DNA of 42,704 nt, from NCBI GenBank assembly GCA_947073515.1, contig CAMTMC010000019.1, positions 1 to 42,704 on the forward strand, written 5' to 3'. The notes under the pieces were generated by a model. It did not search any database. It was given only the letters and a program-made list of their open reading frames with translations, and had not been told where the DNA came from. Each line of letters begins with the position of its first letter. The stretch's first letter is position 1. The position numbers and the translations under genes were made by a program. The DNA is from an uncultured bacterium (lineage in GTDB: Bacteria > Bacillota > Clostridia > Oscillospirales > Oscillospiraceae). Below are positions 7,143-14,443 of this stretch, piece by piece.

Positions 7143-8723
7143 TCATCCTCCCGCTACCGCCTCCGCCACCCGGATGCCATCCACGGCGGCGGACACGATC
7201 CCCCCGGCGTACCCCGCCCCCTCGCCGCAGGGGTAGAGCCCCCGCAGGGCGGACTGACAGCTCCCGTCCCGCAAAATCCGCACCGGGGAGGACGACCGGG
7301 TCTCCACCCCGGTGAGCACCCCGTCCGGGGCGGCGAACCCCCGGAGCTTCCGGTCCATCAGGGGCAGGGCCTCCCGGAGGGCCTGTGTCACATAACCGGG
7401 CAGGGCCCCCTCCAGGCCGGTCCAGCTCACTCCAGGCCGGTAGCTGGGCAGAACGCCTCCCGGCCCCTCCGAGGGCTGTTTCCGCAAAAAGTCCTCCACC
7501 CGCTGGGCCGGGGCCAGGAACCCGCCGCCCCCCAGCCGGAAAGCCGCCCGCTCCCACCGCCGCTGGAAGTCCACCCCGGCCAGCACGTCGCCGCCGGGGA
7601 AGTCCCCGGGGCCCACTCCCACCAGCAGCCCGCCGTTGATGTTGGCCCCGTCCCGGGCCCGATGGCTCATGCCGTTGGTGACCACGCCCCCCTGTTCCGA
7701 GGCGGCGGCCACCACCTCTCCCCCGGGGCACACGCAGAAGGAGAAGGCCGACCGGCCAGCCGGCAGATGGCAGGCCAGCTTGTAGTCGCTGGGGGGCAGC
7801 TTCTCCCAGGCCGGCCCGTACTGGCGCAGGCTGATCTCCCGCTGGAGATGCTCGATCCGCACCCCGATGGCGAAATTTTTTTGTTCCATGGGCACCCCGG
7901 CCTCCCGGAGCATCTCGAAGGTGTCCCGGGCGGAGTGGCCCGGGGCCAGGATCACCGTGCTGGCGGCCAGGCGCTCCACCCCTCGGGGGCCCTCCACCTC
8001 CACGCCGGCCAGCGCCCCGCCGCTGACCACCAGCCCGGTCAGCCGGTGGCCAAACCGCACGTCGCACCCCAGGGCGATCAGCTCCTTCCGGATGGTCTTC
8101 ACCACCTTCCGGAGGATATCCGTGCCGATGTGGGGCTTATGGGAGTACCTCACGTCCGCTGGGGCCCCGGCCTCCACCAGGGTATCCAGCACGGCGGGGA
8201 TCCGGGGGTCATGGGTGCCGGTGGTCAGCTTCCCGTCGGAGAAGGTGCCCGCGCCCCCCTCGCCGAACTGGACATTGGAGCCCTCGTCCAGCGCCCCGGT
8301 GCCCCAGAAGGCGGACACGTCCCGGGTCCGGGTATCCACGTCCCGCCCCCGCTCCAGCACCACGCAGGGCACCCCCGCCCGGGCCAGGAACAAAGCGGCG
8401 AACAGCCCCGCCGGTCCCATCCCCACCACCACCGGGGGCAGGGCGGGCCGCCGCCTCACCGCCGGGAAGGTATACGCCGCCCGCTCCACCAGGGAGACGT
8501 GTTTCCCCGGGGCGTCCCGAACGACAGAGGCCTCCCCCTTCATCGCCGTCTCCACGGTGTACACATAGTGTACGTCGTCCCGCTTGCGGGCGTCGATGGA
8601 CTGGCGGACAATCTCCAGCTCCCCCAGGGCCCCGGGGCGGACCCCCAGGGCCCTGGCCGCCCGCTTCCGCAGCAGCTCCAGATCCCCGCCGATGGGCAGG
8701 GTCAGATTTCCAATTTGAATCAT
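7143..8723 (-). CDS. NAD(P)/FAD-dependent oxidoreductase (FAD-dependent dehydrogenase family)
   Basis: A 526-residue flavoprotein. The FAD dinucleotide-binding fold is visible as PVVVGMGPAGLFAALFLARAGVPCVVLERG (residues ~95-125). Its C-terminal FAD motif is LYPCGEGAGYAGGIVSAAVDGIRVAEAV at the very end. The N-terminal ~90 residues form an extra domain usual for this uncharacterised family of about 530 residues. VETRSSSPVRILRD is also typical. The substrate is not known; homologues are often labelled as uncharacterised FAD-dependent proteins. The start at 8723 (MIQIGNLTL) is preferred, although a GTG nine bases upstream is possible. A detached copy of its 3' end lies just downstream. Confidence 0.87.
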   Translation of the reverse strand: MIQIGNLTLPIGGDLELLRKRAARALGVRPGALGELEIVRQSIDARKRDDVHYVYTVETAMKGEASVVRDAPGKHVSLVERAAYTFPAVRRRPALPPVVVGMGPAGLFAALFLARAGVPCVVLERGRDVDTRTRDVSAFWGTGALDEGSNVQFGEGGAGTFSDGKLTTGTHDPRIPAVLDTLVEAGAPADVRYSHKPHIGTDILRKVVKTIRKELIALGCDVRFGHRLTGLVVSGGALAGVEVEGPRGVERLAASTVILAPGHSARDTFEMLREAGVPMEQKNFAIGVRIEHLQREISLRQYGPAWEKLPPSDYKLACHLPAGRSAFSFCVCPGGEVVAAASEQGGVVTNGMSHRARDGANINGGLLVGVGPGDFPGGDVLAGVDFQRRWERAAFRLGGGGFLAPAQRVEDFLRKQPSEGPGGVLPSYRPGVSWTGLEGALPGYVTQALREALPLMDRKLRGFAAPDGVLTGVETRSSSPVRILRDGSCQSALRGLYPCGEGAGYAGGIVSAAVDGIRVAEAVAGG

Positions 8724-8816
8724 ACATTTCACATCCTGTCCGGGCCTGGCCCGGGCTTTCTTCTGTCCAGAACCGGGCCGGCGGCTGTCCGGCCGCCTGT
8801 CCCCGCTGTCCATATG

Positions 8817-8825
8817 AGTATACCA
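8817..8825 (-). promoter_or_regulatory. Extended -10 promoter of the FAD oxidoreductase gene
   Basis: TGGTATACT on the minus strand is an extended -10 element. The matching -35 position (TTCCTC, 17 bp upstream) is poor, as is common when the TGn extension is present. Confidence 0.55.
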
Positions 8826-8896
8826 CAGCCCGGCAAAAAGAGGAAGCGGGCCTTTTCCTCCCCGCCCGCCCCTTGTTTGCCTGATATTTTCCCAAA

Positions 8897-8949
8897 TTCG
8901 ACAAAAAACGACAAAAACACTTGCCCCCGCTCCCCCCTCCCCGTATCTT
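8897..8949 (+). promoter_or_regulatory. Putative promoter of the recombinase gene with Spo0A-box-like repeats
   Basis: TTGCCC (8921-8926) and TATCTT (8944-8949) are spaced 17 bp apart. Just upstream are TTCGACA (8897-8903), the reverse complement of the Spo0A box core TGTCGAA, and a second, weaker AACGACA (8907-8913) one helical turn away. The rest of the 417-bp gap before the recombinase gene shows no gene. The 0A-box reading is speculative. Confidence 0.4.
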
Positions 8950-9140
8950 GGAAGTGAAAGAGGGAAGCCGCGCCCCTTTTTCCCAAAAATCCGGCGCGGG
9001 ACACAGCCTGGCCCCCAACGGGGCGCGTCCGCCGGGCGGATTGATTCCCGGGCATCCCCTGCCGGCGGGGGGCCCGTCAACCCCCGGGGCTTGGACGCCC
9101 CCCAGGTGGACAGGAGACGCAATGAAGGAGGCAATGTCAA

Positions 9141-10256
9141 ATGGCAAGAAAAAAAGTGGAGCGCAACATCTCGTTTGACGATGTGCGGGGGCTGTACTAT
9201 GTGAGCATGGACCTAGGCCGGGACGCCGCCGGCCGGCGCCTGCGCCAGTACCGCACCTACCCCACCATCACCGCCGCCCGGGCGGGCCTGCGGGACTTCC
9301 TGGCCCGGCGGGAGCAGGAGCTCCAGACCCCCCGGCACCAGCTCACCCTCTCCGACTGGCTGGAGTACTGGATGGACACCATCGTCCGGCCCAACCGGGC
9401 GGAAACCACCGTGTACGCCTATCAGAAGATCATCGACAACCACCTGGTCCCCGCCCTGGGGGACACCCCCATCCTCAAGCTCTCCCCCAAGGAGATCCAG
9501 CAGTACTACACCCAGGTCCAGCGGGACAGCGGCCTGTCCTCCAACACCCTGCGCCGGCACCACGACCTGCTCTCCTCCGCCCTGCGCACGGCGGTGCGCC
9601 AGGACATGCTGCTGGTCTCCCCCATGGAGCGGGTGGAGCCCCCCCGTTCCCGGCAGTACGAGGCGGACTTCTACAACCCGGAGGAGCTCAAGCGGCTGTA
9701 CGCCCTGCTCCAGGGCCACTGGATGGAGCTGCCGGTGAAGCTGGCGGGCAGCCTGGGCTTGCGGCGGGAGGAGCTGTGCGGCCTGAAGTGGGACAATGTG
9801 AATTTCCAGCGCCGGGTACTCTACATCCGGGAGGCCCGCACCGCCTTCGGCTCCACCATCGTCCAGAAGGAGACCAAGAACCGGGCCTCTGTCCGCACCC
9901 TGTACATGCCCGAGGAGATCCTCCAGCTCCTCCGGAGGGAGGAGGAGCGGCAGCGGCGGGAGCTGGACTCCCTGACCGGCCACGTGGTGCTGGACCAGAA
10001 GGGCCAGCCCTACTCCCCCAACGCCCTGTCCCTGGCCTTCACCCGCTTTGTCCGGAAAAACGACCTGCCCCGGGTGACCCTCCACGGCCTGCGCCACTCC
10101 TTCGCCACCATCGCCTCCTTCCAGGGAGTGTCCCTGTTCGACATCGGCAAGGCCCTGGGCCACTCCACCCCGGCCACCACCGGGCGGATCTACACCCACC
10201 TCATCGACCGCACCCACGAGGAGACCCTGATGAAGGTGTCCGACGCCTTAAAATAG
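9141..10256 (+). CDS. Tyrosine recombinase / integrase
   Basis: A 371-residue site-specific recombinase. An N-terminal arm-binding domain resembling that of Tn916-type integrases (residues ~16-58, YYVSMDLGRDAAGRRLRQYRTY) comes first. A SAM-like core-binding domain (~68-165) and the catalytic domain follow. The active-site set is complete: Arg208 in SLGLRREEL, a lysine in the KETKN hairpin, His315 and Arg318 in HGLRHSF, His341 in LGHST, and the nucleophile Tyr351 in RIYTHL. The ribosome site AAGGAGG is strong. No excisionase, relaxase, phage or conjugation gene lies within reach, and base composition matches the host, so it is a resident, solitary recombinase rather than part of an obvious element. 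Confidence 0.93.
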   Translation: MARKKVERNISFDDVRGLYYVSMDLGRDAAGRRLRQYRTYPTITAARAGLRDFLARREQELQTPRHQLTLSDWLEYWMDTIVRPNRAETTVYAYQKIIDNHLVPALGDTPILKLSPKEIQQYYTQVQRDSGLSSNTLRRHHDLLSSALRTAVRQDMLLVSPMERVEPPRSRQYEADFYNPEELKRLYALLQGHWMELPVKLAGSLGLRREELCGLKWDNVNFQRRVLYIREARTAFGSTIVQKETKNRASVRTLYMPEEILQLLRREEERQRRELDSLTGHVVLDQKGQPYSPNALSLAFTRFVRKNDLPRVTLHGLRHSFATIASFQGVSLFDIGKALGHSTPATTGRIYTHLIDRTHEETLMKVSDALK

Positions 10257-10338
10257 GCGCCCAGGGCCTGTTTGAAACAGGTTAAAACGCCCAAACGGCA
10301 CCTAATTTTCCCGCAGGGCTTATCTGCTGGAAAAAAAC

Positions 10339-10346
10339 GCCGATAT
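10339..10346 (+). promoter_or_regulatory. Sigma-D (sigma-28)-like -10 box
   Basis: GCCGATAT matches exactly the -10 element of the flagellar/motility sigma factor of Bacillus-type bacteria. At the expected distance upstream (14-16 nt) only TTAT or TATC is found instead of TAAA. The box lies 59 bp before the gene at 10405. Confidence 0.4.
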
Positions 10347-10404
10347 ATAGGGCAGAAGCGTTGCCAGGCATTTCCGGCAAACACATCAAAGGAGGAGTTC
10401 CATT

Positions 10405-11025
10405 ATGGTTGATCTGATCAGCGTCGTAAACCCCAACTACCAGAAGGCCGTGGACGCCGTCTCCGGCTCCAAGCCCGCCGAGAAGACGGAGAAGCCCGCC
10501 GGTGAGGCTGGCGGCGAGGCCGTCAAGGAGAACGTGGACACCTACGTCCCCGAGGACAAGGCCCCGGTGAAGGAGGACACCGGCGTCAGCTACAAGCCCA
10601 ACGCCGCCCTGGTGGAGGCCATGAAGAAGGAGCAGGCCGCCCAGGAGGCCCGCTTCATCAACATGATGAAGTCTATGCTCACCAAGCAGGGCAAGGTGTT
10701 CGGCCAGAGCACCGACTACACCGTTACCCCCGAGGTCCAGGCCGCCGCCAAGGAGGCCATCTCCGAGGACGGCTACTGGGGCGTAAAGCAGACCTCCGAG
10801 CGGATTGTCAACTTCGGCAAGGCCCTGGTGGGCGGCGACCCCGCCCGGGTGGGCGAGATGCGGGACGCCTTCATCAAGGGCTTCGAGGCCGCCACCAAGG
10901 CCTGGGGCGGCGCCCTGCCCGGCATCGCCCAGGAGACCTATGACGCCGCCATGAAGCTCTTCGACGAGTGGGAGAAGGAGGGCGCCGTGGACAAGGCCCC
11001 CGAGACCGAGACCCCTGCGGAGTAA
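10405..11025 (+). CDS. Conserved hypothetical protein, alpha-helical with acidic linker
   Basis: A 206-residue soluble protein that I cannot name with confidence. Residues ~22-65 are a low-complexity lysine/glutamate/proline linker (PAEKTEKPAGEAGGEAVKEN). Residues ~75-195 are a compact helical domain with the conserved-looking motif DGYWGVKQTSERIVNFGKALVGGDPARVGEMRDAFIKGFEAATKAWGG, and then LPGIAQETYDAAMKLFDEW. There is no signal peptide or membrane segment. The start is secure, with AAAGGAGGAG upstream. A sigma-D-like -10 box upstream hints at a motility-linked role, but no flagellar gene is visible. A long perfect-stem terminator follows. Confidence 0.8.
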   Translation: MVDLISVVNPNYQKAVDAVSGSKPAEKTEKPAGEAGGEAVKENVDTYVPEDKAPVKEDTGVSYKPNAALVEAMKKEQAAQEARFINMMKSMLTKQGKVFGQSTDYTVTPEVQAAAKEAISEDGYWGVKQTSERIVNFGKALVGGDPARVGEMRDAFIKGFEAATKAWGGALPGIAQETYDAAMKLFDEWEKEGAVDKAPETETPAE

Positions 11026-11112
11026 TCCCTGATTCCAGCATAAAAACAGCCCGGCGGGCCGGATGGCCACCCCGCATAAGGACAACAACCGAGTCACCGT
11101 TCAGGGCATGAT

Positions 11113-11159
11113 AGAACTGCGGCAATCAACCTTGATTGCCGCAGTTCTGCTATCTTTTT
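11113..11159 (+). terminator. Terminator with a perfect 17-bp stem
   Basis: AGAACTGCGGCAATCAA (11113-11129) and its exact complement (11132-11148) are separated by only two bases and followed by TTTTT at 11154-11158. It closes the unit of the gene at 10405. Confidence 0.8.
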
Positions 11160-11190
11160 AGCCGTTAGACGTGATATGGTAGCAACTTGG

Positions 11191-11273
11191 AACCTGCACT
11201 CATAACCGTTGGCCGCTGTCTGAGCGGGTCTTTCCCTGCCTGATCCAGCAGCCCCCGGTTATGAATACAGGTT
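11191..11273. repeat. Long imperfect inverted repeat, copy A
   Basis: The left arm AACCTGCACTCATAACCG (11191-11208) matches the complement of 11256-11273 at 16 of 18 positions, with a 47-nt centre. The right end, TGAATACAGGTT.TTAA, recurs in the inverted repeat at 19995-20067. Confidence 0.6.
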
Positions 11274-11274
11274 C

Positions 11275-12368
11275 TTAAAATCCAAAGCGGGCTTGGATCT
11301 TCTCCATTCGCTTCGACTGTTTTACTTGGAATGGACAGCGGCTGTCACAGTGCCCGCAGTCCACGCAGTCCGAAGCGTGTTTTTCCAGCTTGGTATAGTG
11401 GTCAGCCGCCATGGCGTCCCCAGCCATGGCAAGGTCATAGTATTTGTTGATAAGTCCTACATTCAGCCCGGCGGGGCAGGGCTGGCAGTGGTTGCAGTAG
11501 ACGCAGTTCCCCACTGCGTCCCGGGGCGCAAACGTGCCGAGGATGCCGTAGTCCCGCTCCTCCGGCGTGGCGTTCAAAAAGCCCAGCAGTTCCTGGACAT
11601 CTTCCGCATACCGGATTCCTGGCAGTACCGTCAACACTCCCGGTTTGTCCAGGGCATATTGCATACACTGATATTTGGTAAGCGCCTTTTTGAAGGGGGA
11701 GGTCTTGGCGTCCAGAAGCTGACCGCCGGAGAACGGCTTCATCACTGAAATTCCAATTCCTTCCGCTTCGCACCGCCGGTAGAGTTCCATCCGCTCATCG
11801 GTGCTCCCATTGGCGTAGTCACCGTGACGGTAGTCGTATCCCGGATTGATGGAGAACATCAGCTGCTCCACCATTCCGGCGTCCAGCACGAGATTGGCAA
11901 GCTCCGGTGTGTGCGTCGACAGGCCGATATGCTTGACCACCCCCTGTTGCTTCATATCCAGCAGGTACTCCAGCACCCCGTTTTTCTGATAGCTGTCCCA
12001 ATCCTCTACCGCGTCCAGACAATGAATAAAGCCATAATCCACATAATCAGTCCGAGGCTTTGAAGCATCCAGTCGACCTGCCGCTCGACCTTCTCAAGAT
12101 CGGTGGTCCAGCCGTACTCTCCCGTCTCATAATTTGCGCCGAAGTGGACCTGATAGAGCATATCCTTTCTCGAATCGGAGAAAGCCTTGCCATAGTATTC
12201 AAAGGTTTTTGCTCCCTCGGTAGCAAGGTCCGCATAGTTGACGCCATTTTCATGGGCAAGCCGCAGGGCGTTCACAGCTTCTTTTTCCGAAGCCTCCGCT
12301 ATGTAACTTGTTCCAAGGCCGATCACACTGATCTGGTCTCCGGTCTTTTGATTCAACCGGTATTCCAT
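11275..12368 (-). pseudogene. Aldo/keto reductase with C-terminal ferredoxin domain, frameshifted
   Basis: Two overlapping frames together make one protein of about 365 residues. The first (12368 to ~12052) gives the N-terminal barrel MEYRLNQKTGDQISVIGLGT...NGVNYADLA...VDWMLQSLG. The second (from ~12051) continues TDYVDYGFIHCLDAVEDWDSY...IGLSTHTPEL...VLPGI. One base is missing between 12051 and 12052 (GG_ACTGAT where GGN-ACT-GAT is needed). The C-terminus adds two cysteine clusters, CVYCNHCQPCP and CVDCGHCDSRCP, for 4Fe-4S clusters, as in the COG1453 oxidoreductases. The gene is lower in GC than its surroundings. A sequencing error remains possible, since everything else is intact. Confidence 0.85.
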
Positions 12369-12440
12369 AGTGAATCCCTCTCATAGTATTTTAAATTCAG
12401 GCGTATCCCTGACATGACCAGGACTGCCAGCCGGGCGTAA

Positions 12441-12885
12441 TCACCCCAGCCGCATATACAGCAGCGGGTACGGGTTCCCTTCCTCATCATGGCTGGTACG
12501 CCGGCAGGTCACAAACCCACAGTGCTCATAAAACCCCACCGCCTGGGGGTTCTGCTCGTTCACGGTCACTTCCCGGACCCCGTAGTCCTCAATGGCGGCC
12601 CGGAGCAGCTGTTTTCCCAGCCCCCTGCCCCGCTCCGCCGGGGAGAGGAGCAGCATCTCCAGCCGGCCGTCCTCCACCCCCATAAAGGCGGCCGGGACAT
12701 CCGGCTCCCGCTCCGCGACAACCAGCCGGGCCACCCCCCTCCAGCGCCCGGGGCACATACTCCTTGATCCGCTTGACCTCCCCGTCGGAGAGGAACAGGT
12801 GGGTGGCCCGGACGGAGTCCTCCCAGACCGCCAAAAGGCTTTGAAGCAGAAGGGGCGTCCTTGTTTTTACTTCGTAGATGTTCAC
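12441..12885 (-). pseudogene. GNAT acetyltransferase, frameshifted in a G6 run
   Basis: A GTG start at 12885 with a GGAGGAG site begins MNIYEVKTRTPLLLQSLLAVWEDSVRATHLFLSD...YVPRALEG. The frame then breaks in a run of six G (minus strand, 12739-12734). With five G it would continue VARLVVAE...FMGVEDGRLEMLLLSPAERGRGLGKQLLRAAIEDYGVREVTVNEQNPQAVGFYEHCGF, a standard GNAT acetyl-CoA site (RGRGLG) and C-terminus. The full product would be about 147 residues. The cause may be mutation, phase variation in the homopolymer, or sequencing error. Confidence 0.85.
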
Positions 12886-12910
12886 GCTTCTCCTCCAGAA
12901 AACCCGGGTT

Positions 12911-13744
12911 TTACAGGAAAATCTTGCTCTCCGCCCGGCGGCCGGCGTACTGCTCCTCCAGCTCGTGCTGGTGGTACAGATAGCCCTCGTGGGTGAAGGA
13001 CTTGGCCCCCATGGGGCATTTTTTCACGCAGGCGCAGCATTTGATGCACTTGCCGGGGATGTTGGAGACATCTTCCCCGTCAATGGAGCCCATGGGGCAC
13101 AGCCGGGCGCATAAGCCGCACTTCACGCACTTGCCCGGGTCGGTGACCGGCTTGGCCTTCAAAAAGTCCTTGATGGGCTCGCCGTTCCGGTCCCGGGGGG
13201 TGTAGTAGGGCCGGACGGGGTCACAGCCTTCCACCGCAACCCCCTGGGCGGGAAGGGCTGTCAGCTCTTTTACCTTGTCGGCCGTCCGCTGGGCCAGCTG
13301 ATCCACCAGGGCCATGTCCTCCCCGTCGGGCCGCCCCGCCCCCAGCAGGGTGGAGAAGGAGTGCTCCCCCACCACGGCGGCGGCGGCGACAGAGGTGAAC
13401 CCGTTGTCCCCCAGGACATTACGCAGCTCCATCAGGCCGTCGTCAAAGTTCCGGTTGCCGTACAGCACCACCGGGACGGCCAGGGCGCCCTCCCCGTGGA
13501 TGTTCTCCTGAATGAAGGGCAGCAGCAGGTTTGGCACCCGGCCGGCGTATACCGGAGTGCCCAGAACCACCAGGTCCTCCGGGCCGAAGCTCAGGGGCGC
13601 TTCCCGTCCGGCGGGCTGGGTGTAGTTGTGGGCTTTGTATTCCGCCCCCAGCCGCCGGGCCAGGTTTTCCGCCAAATATGTGGCCACCTTCTCGGTGGTG
13701 CCGGTGCCGCTAAAATAGACGGCCCACACGGTTTTAATTACCAT
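12911..13744 (-). CDS. Flavodoxin-ferredoxin fusion (EFR1-type) protein
   Basis: A 277-residue electron-transfer protein. The N-terminal half is a flavodoxin domain with the FMN phosphate loop VYFSGTGTTEKVATYLA and the later loops LGTPVYAGRVPN and YGNRNFDDGL. The C-terminal part carries two 4Fe-4S clusters, CVKCGLCARLCPMGSI and CIKCCACVKKCPMGAK, so electrons can pass between FMN and a bacterial-ferredoxin module in one chain. The start at 13744 has an AAGGAGG site; longer in-frame starts lack one. The partner enzymes are unknown. It stands alone between a frameshifted gene and ruvX. Confidence 0.9.
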   Translation of the reverse strand: MVIKTVWAVYFSGTGTTEKVATYLAENLARRLGAEYKAHNYTQPAGREAPLSFGPEDLVVLGTPVYAGRVPNLLLPFIQENIHGEGALAVPVVLYGNRNFDDGLMELRNVLGDNGFTSVAAAAVVGEHSFSTLLGAGRPDGEDMALVDQLAQRTADKVKELTALPAQGVAVEGCDPVRPYYTPRDRNGEPIKDFLKAKPVTDPGKCVKCGLCARLCPMGSIDGEDVSNIPGKCIKCCACVKKCPMGAKSFTHEGYLYHQHELEEQYAGRRAESKIFL

Positions 13745-13869
13745 ATGTAATATTCCTCCTTGAAAATACATTTTAAACGGGGCGTTTTGGGGCCGGATTG
13801 GGCCACTTCCGGGGCGATTCCAAGCCAATTCCGGCCTGTTTCGGGACCGCCGGCGTGTCCGGTCTCGGA

Positions 13870-14289
13870 CTACAGGCTGTTCCGGCGGAAGGCGAGGTAC
13901 CCCTCCAGGATCAGGGAGGCGGCCACGGCGTCCACGGTCTTTTTCCGCTTTCTGGCGTTTTTCCCCGACTCAAACAAAATCCGGTGGGCGTCCACGGTGG
14001 TCCGCCGCTCGTCCCACAGCTTCACCGGCATCCCCAGGAGCTCCTCCACCCGGGCGGCGAAGTCCCGGTAGAGCTGGGCCCGGGGGCCCTCGGTGCCGTC
14101 CATGTTCCGGGGGAAGCCCATGACCACCTCCTCCACCTGATGGTCCCGGGCCAGCTTCGCCAGCTCCTCCAGCACCACCTCCTCCCGGCGGCTGTGGATG
14201 GTGGTGGTGAACCCGGCCAGCAGGCCGGTGGGGTCGGACAGGGCCACGCCGGTGTGGGCGTCGCCGTAGTCAATGGCCATAACCCGCAT
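13870..14289 (-). CDS. ruvX: RuvX / YqgF family ribonuclease H-fold protein (pre-16S rRNA nuclease or Holliday junction resolvase)
   Basis: The 139-residue protein has the YqgF pattern: MAIDYGDAHTGVALSDPTG with the first catalytic aspartate, VVMGFPRNMDGTEGPRA, KLWDERRTTVDAHRIL with the second acidic residue, and the final TVDAVAASLILEGYL aspartate. In bacteria it is implicated in processing the 5' end of 16S rRNA. The start MRVMAIDYG at 14289 is preceded by GAGGAGGG. It has its own divergent promoter. Confidence 0.93.
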   Translation of the reverse strand: MRVMAIDYGDAHTGVALSDPTGLLAGFTTTIHSRREEVVLEELAKLARDHQVEEVVMGFPRNMDGTEGPRAQLYRDFAARVEELLGMPVKLWDERRTTVDAHRILFESGKNARKRKKTVDAVAASLILEGYLAFRRNSL

Positions 14290-14346
14290 GGGCAACCCTC
14301 CTCTCCGGGGCGGCGTCAACCCGCCCCTGTTTTGTCATTCGCCCCT

Positions 14347-14374
14347 ATTATACCGCATGATGGAAAAAATACAA
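14347..14374 (-). promoter_or_regulatory. Promoter of ruvX
   Basis: TTGTAT (14374-14369) and TATAAT (14352-14347), spacer 16 bp, on the minus strand. Confidence 0.75.
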
Positions 14375-14382
14375 TCCTTTGA

Positions 14383-14411
14383 TTGACTTCTGACGGCGGA
14401 GCCCCCATAAT
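14383..14411 (+). promoter_or_regulatory. Promoter of the pyruvate-kinase-like gene
   Basis: TTGACT (14383-14388) and CATAAT (14406-14411) with a 17-bp spacer, divergent from the ruvX promoter. Confidence 0.8.
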
Positions 14412-14443
14412 AGAAGCAGATCATGTTTCAAAGAGGTGGAGGT

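Noticed and set aside
8724..11275. Prophage or conjugative element around the recombinase
   Set aside because: Only the recombinase is present. Neighbours are ordinary chromosomal genes with host base composition, and no attachment-site repeats were found by eye.
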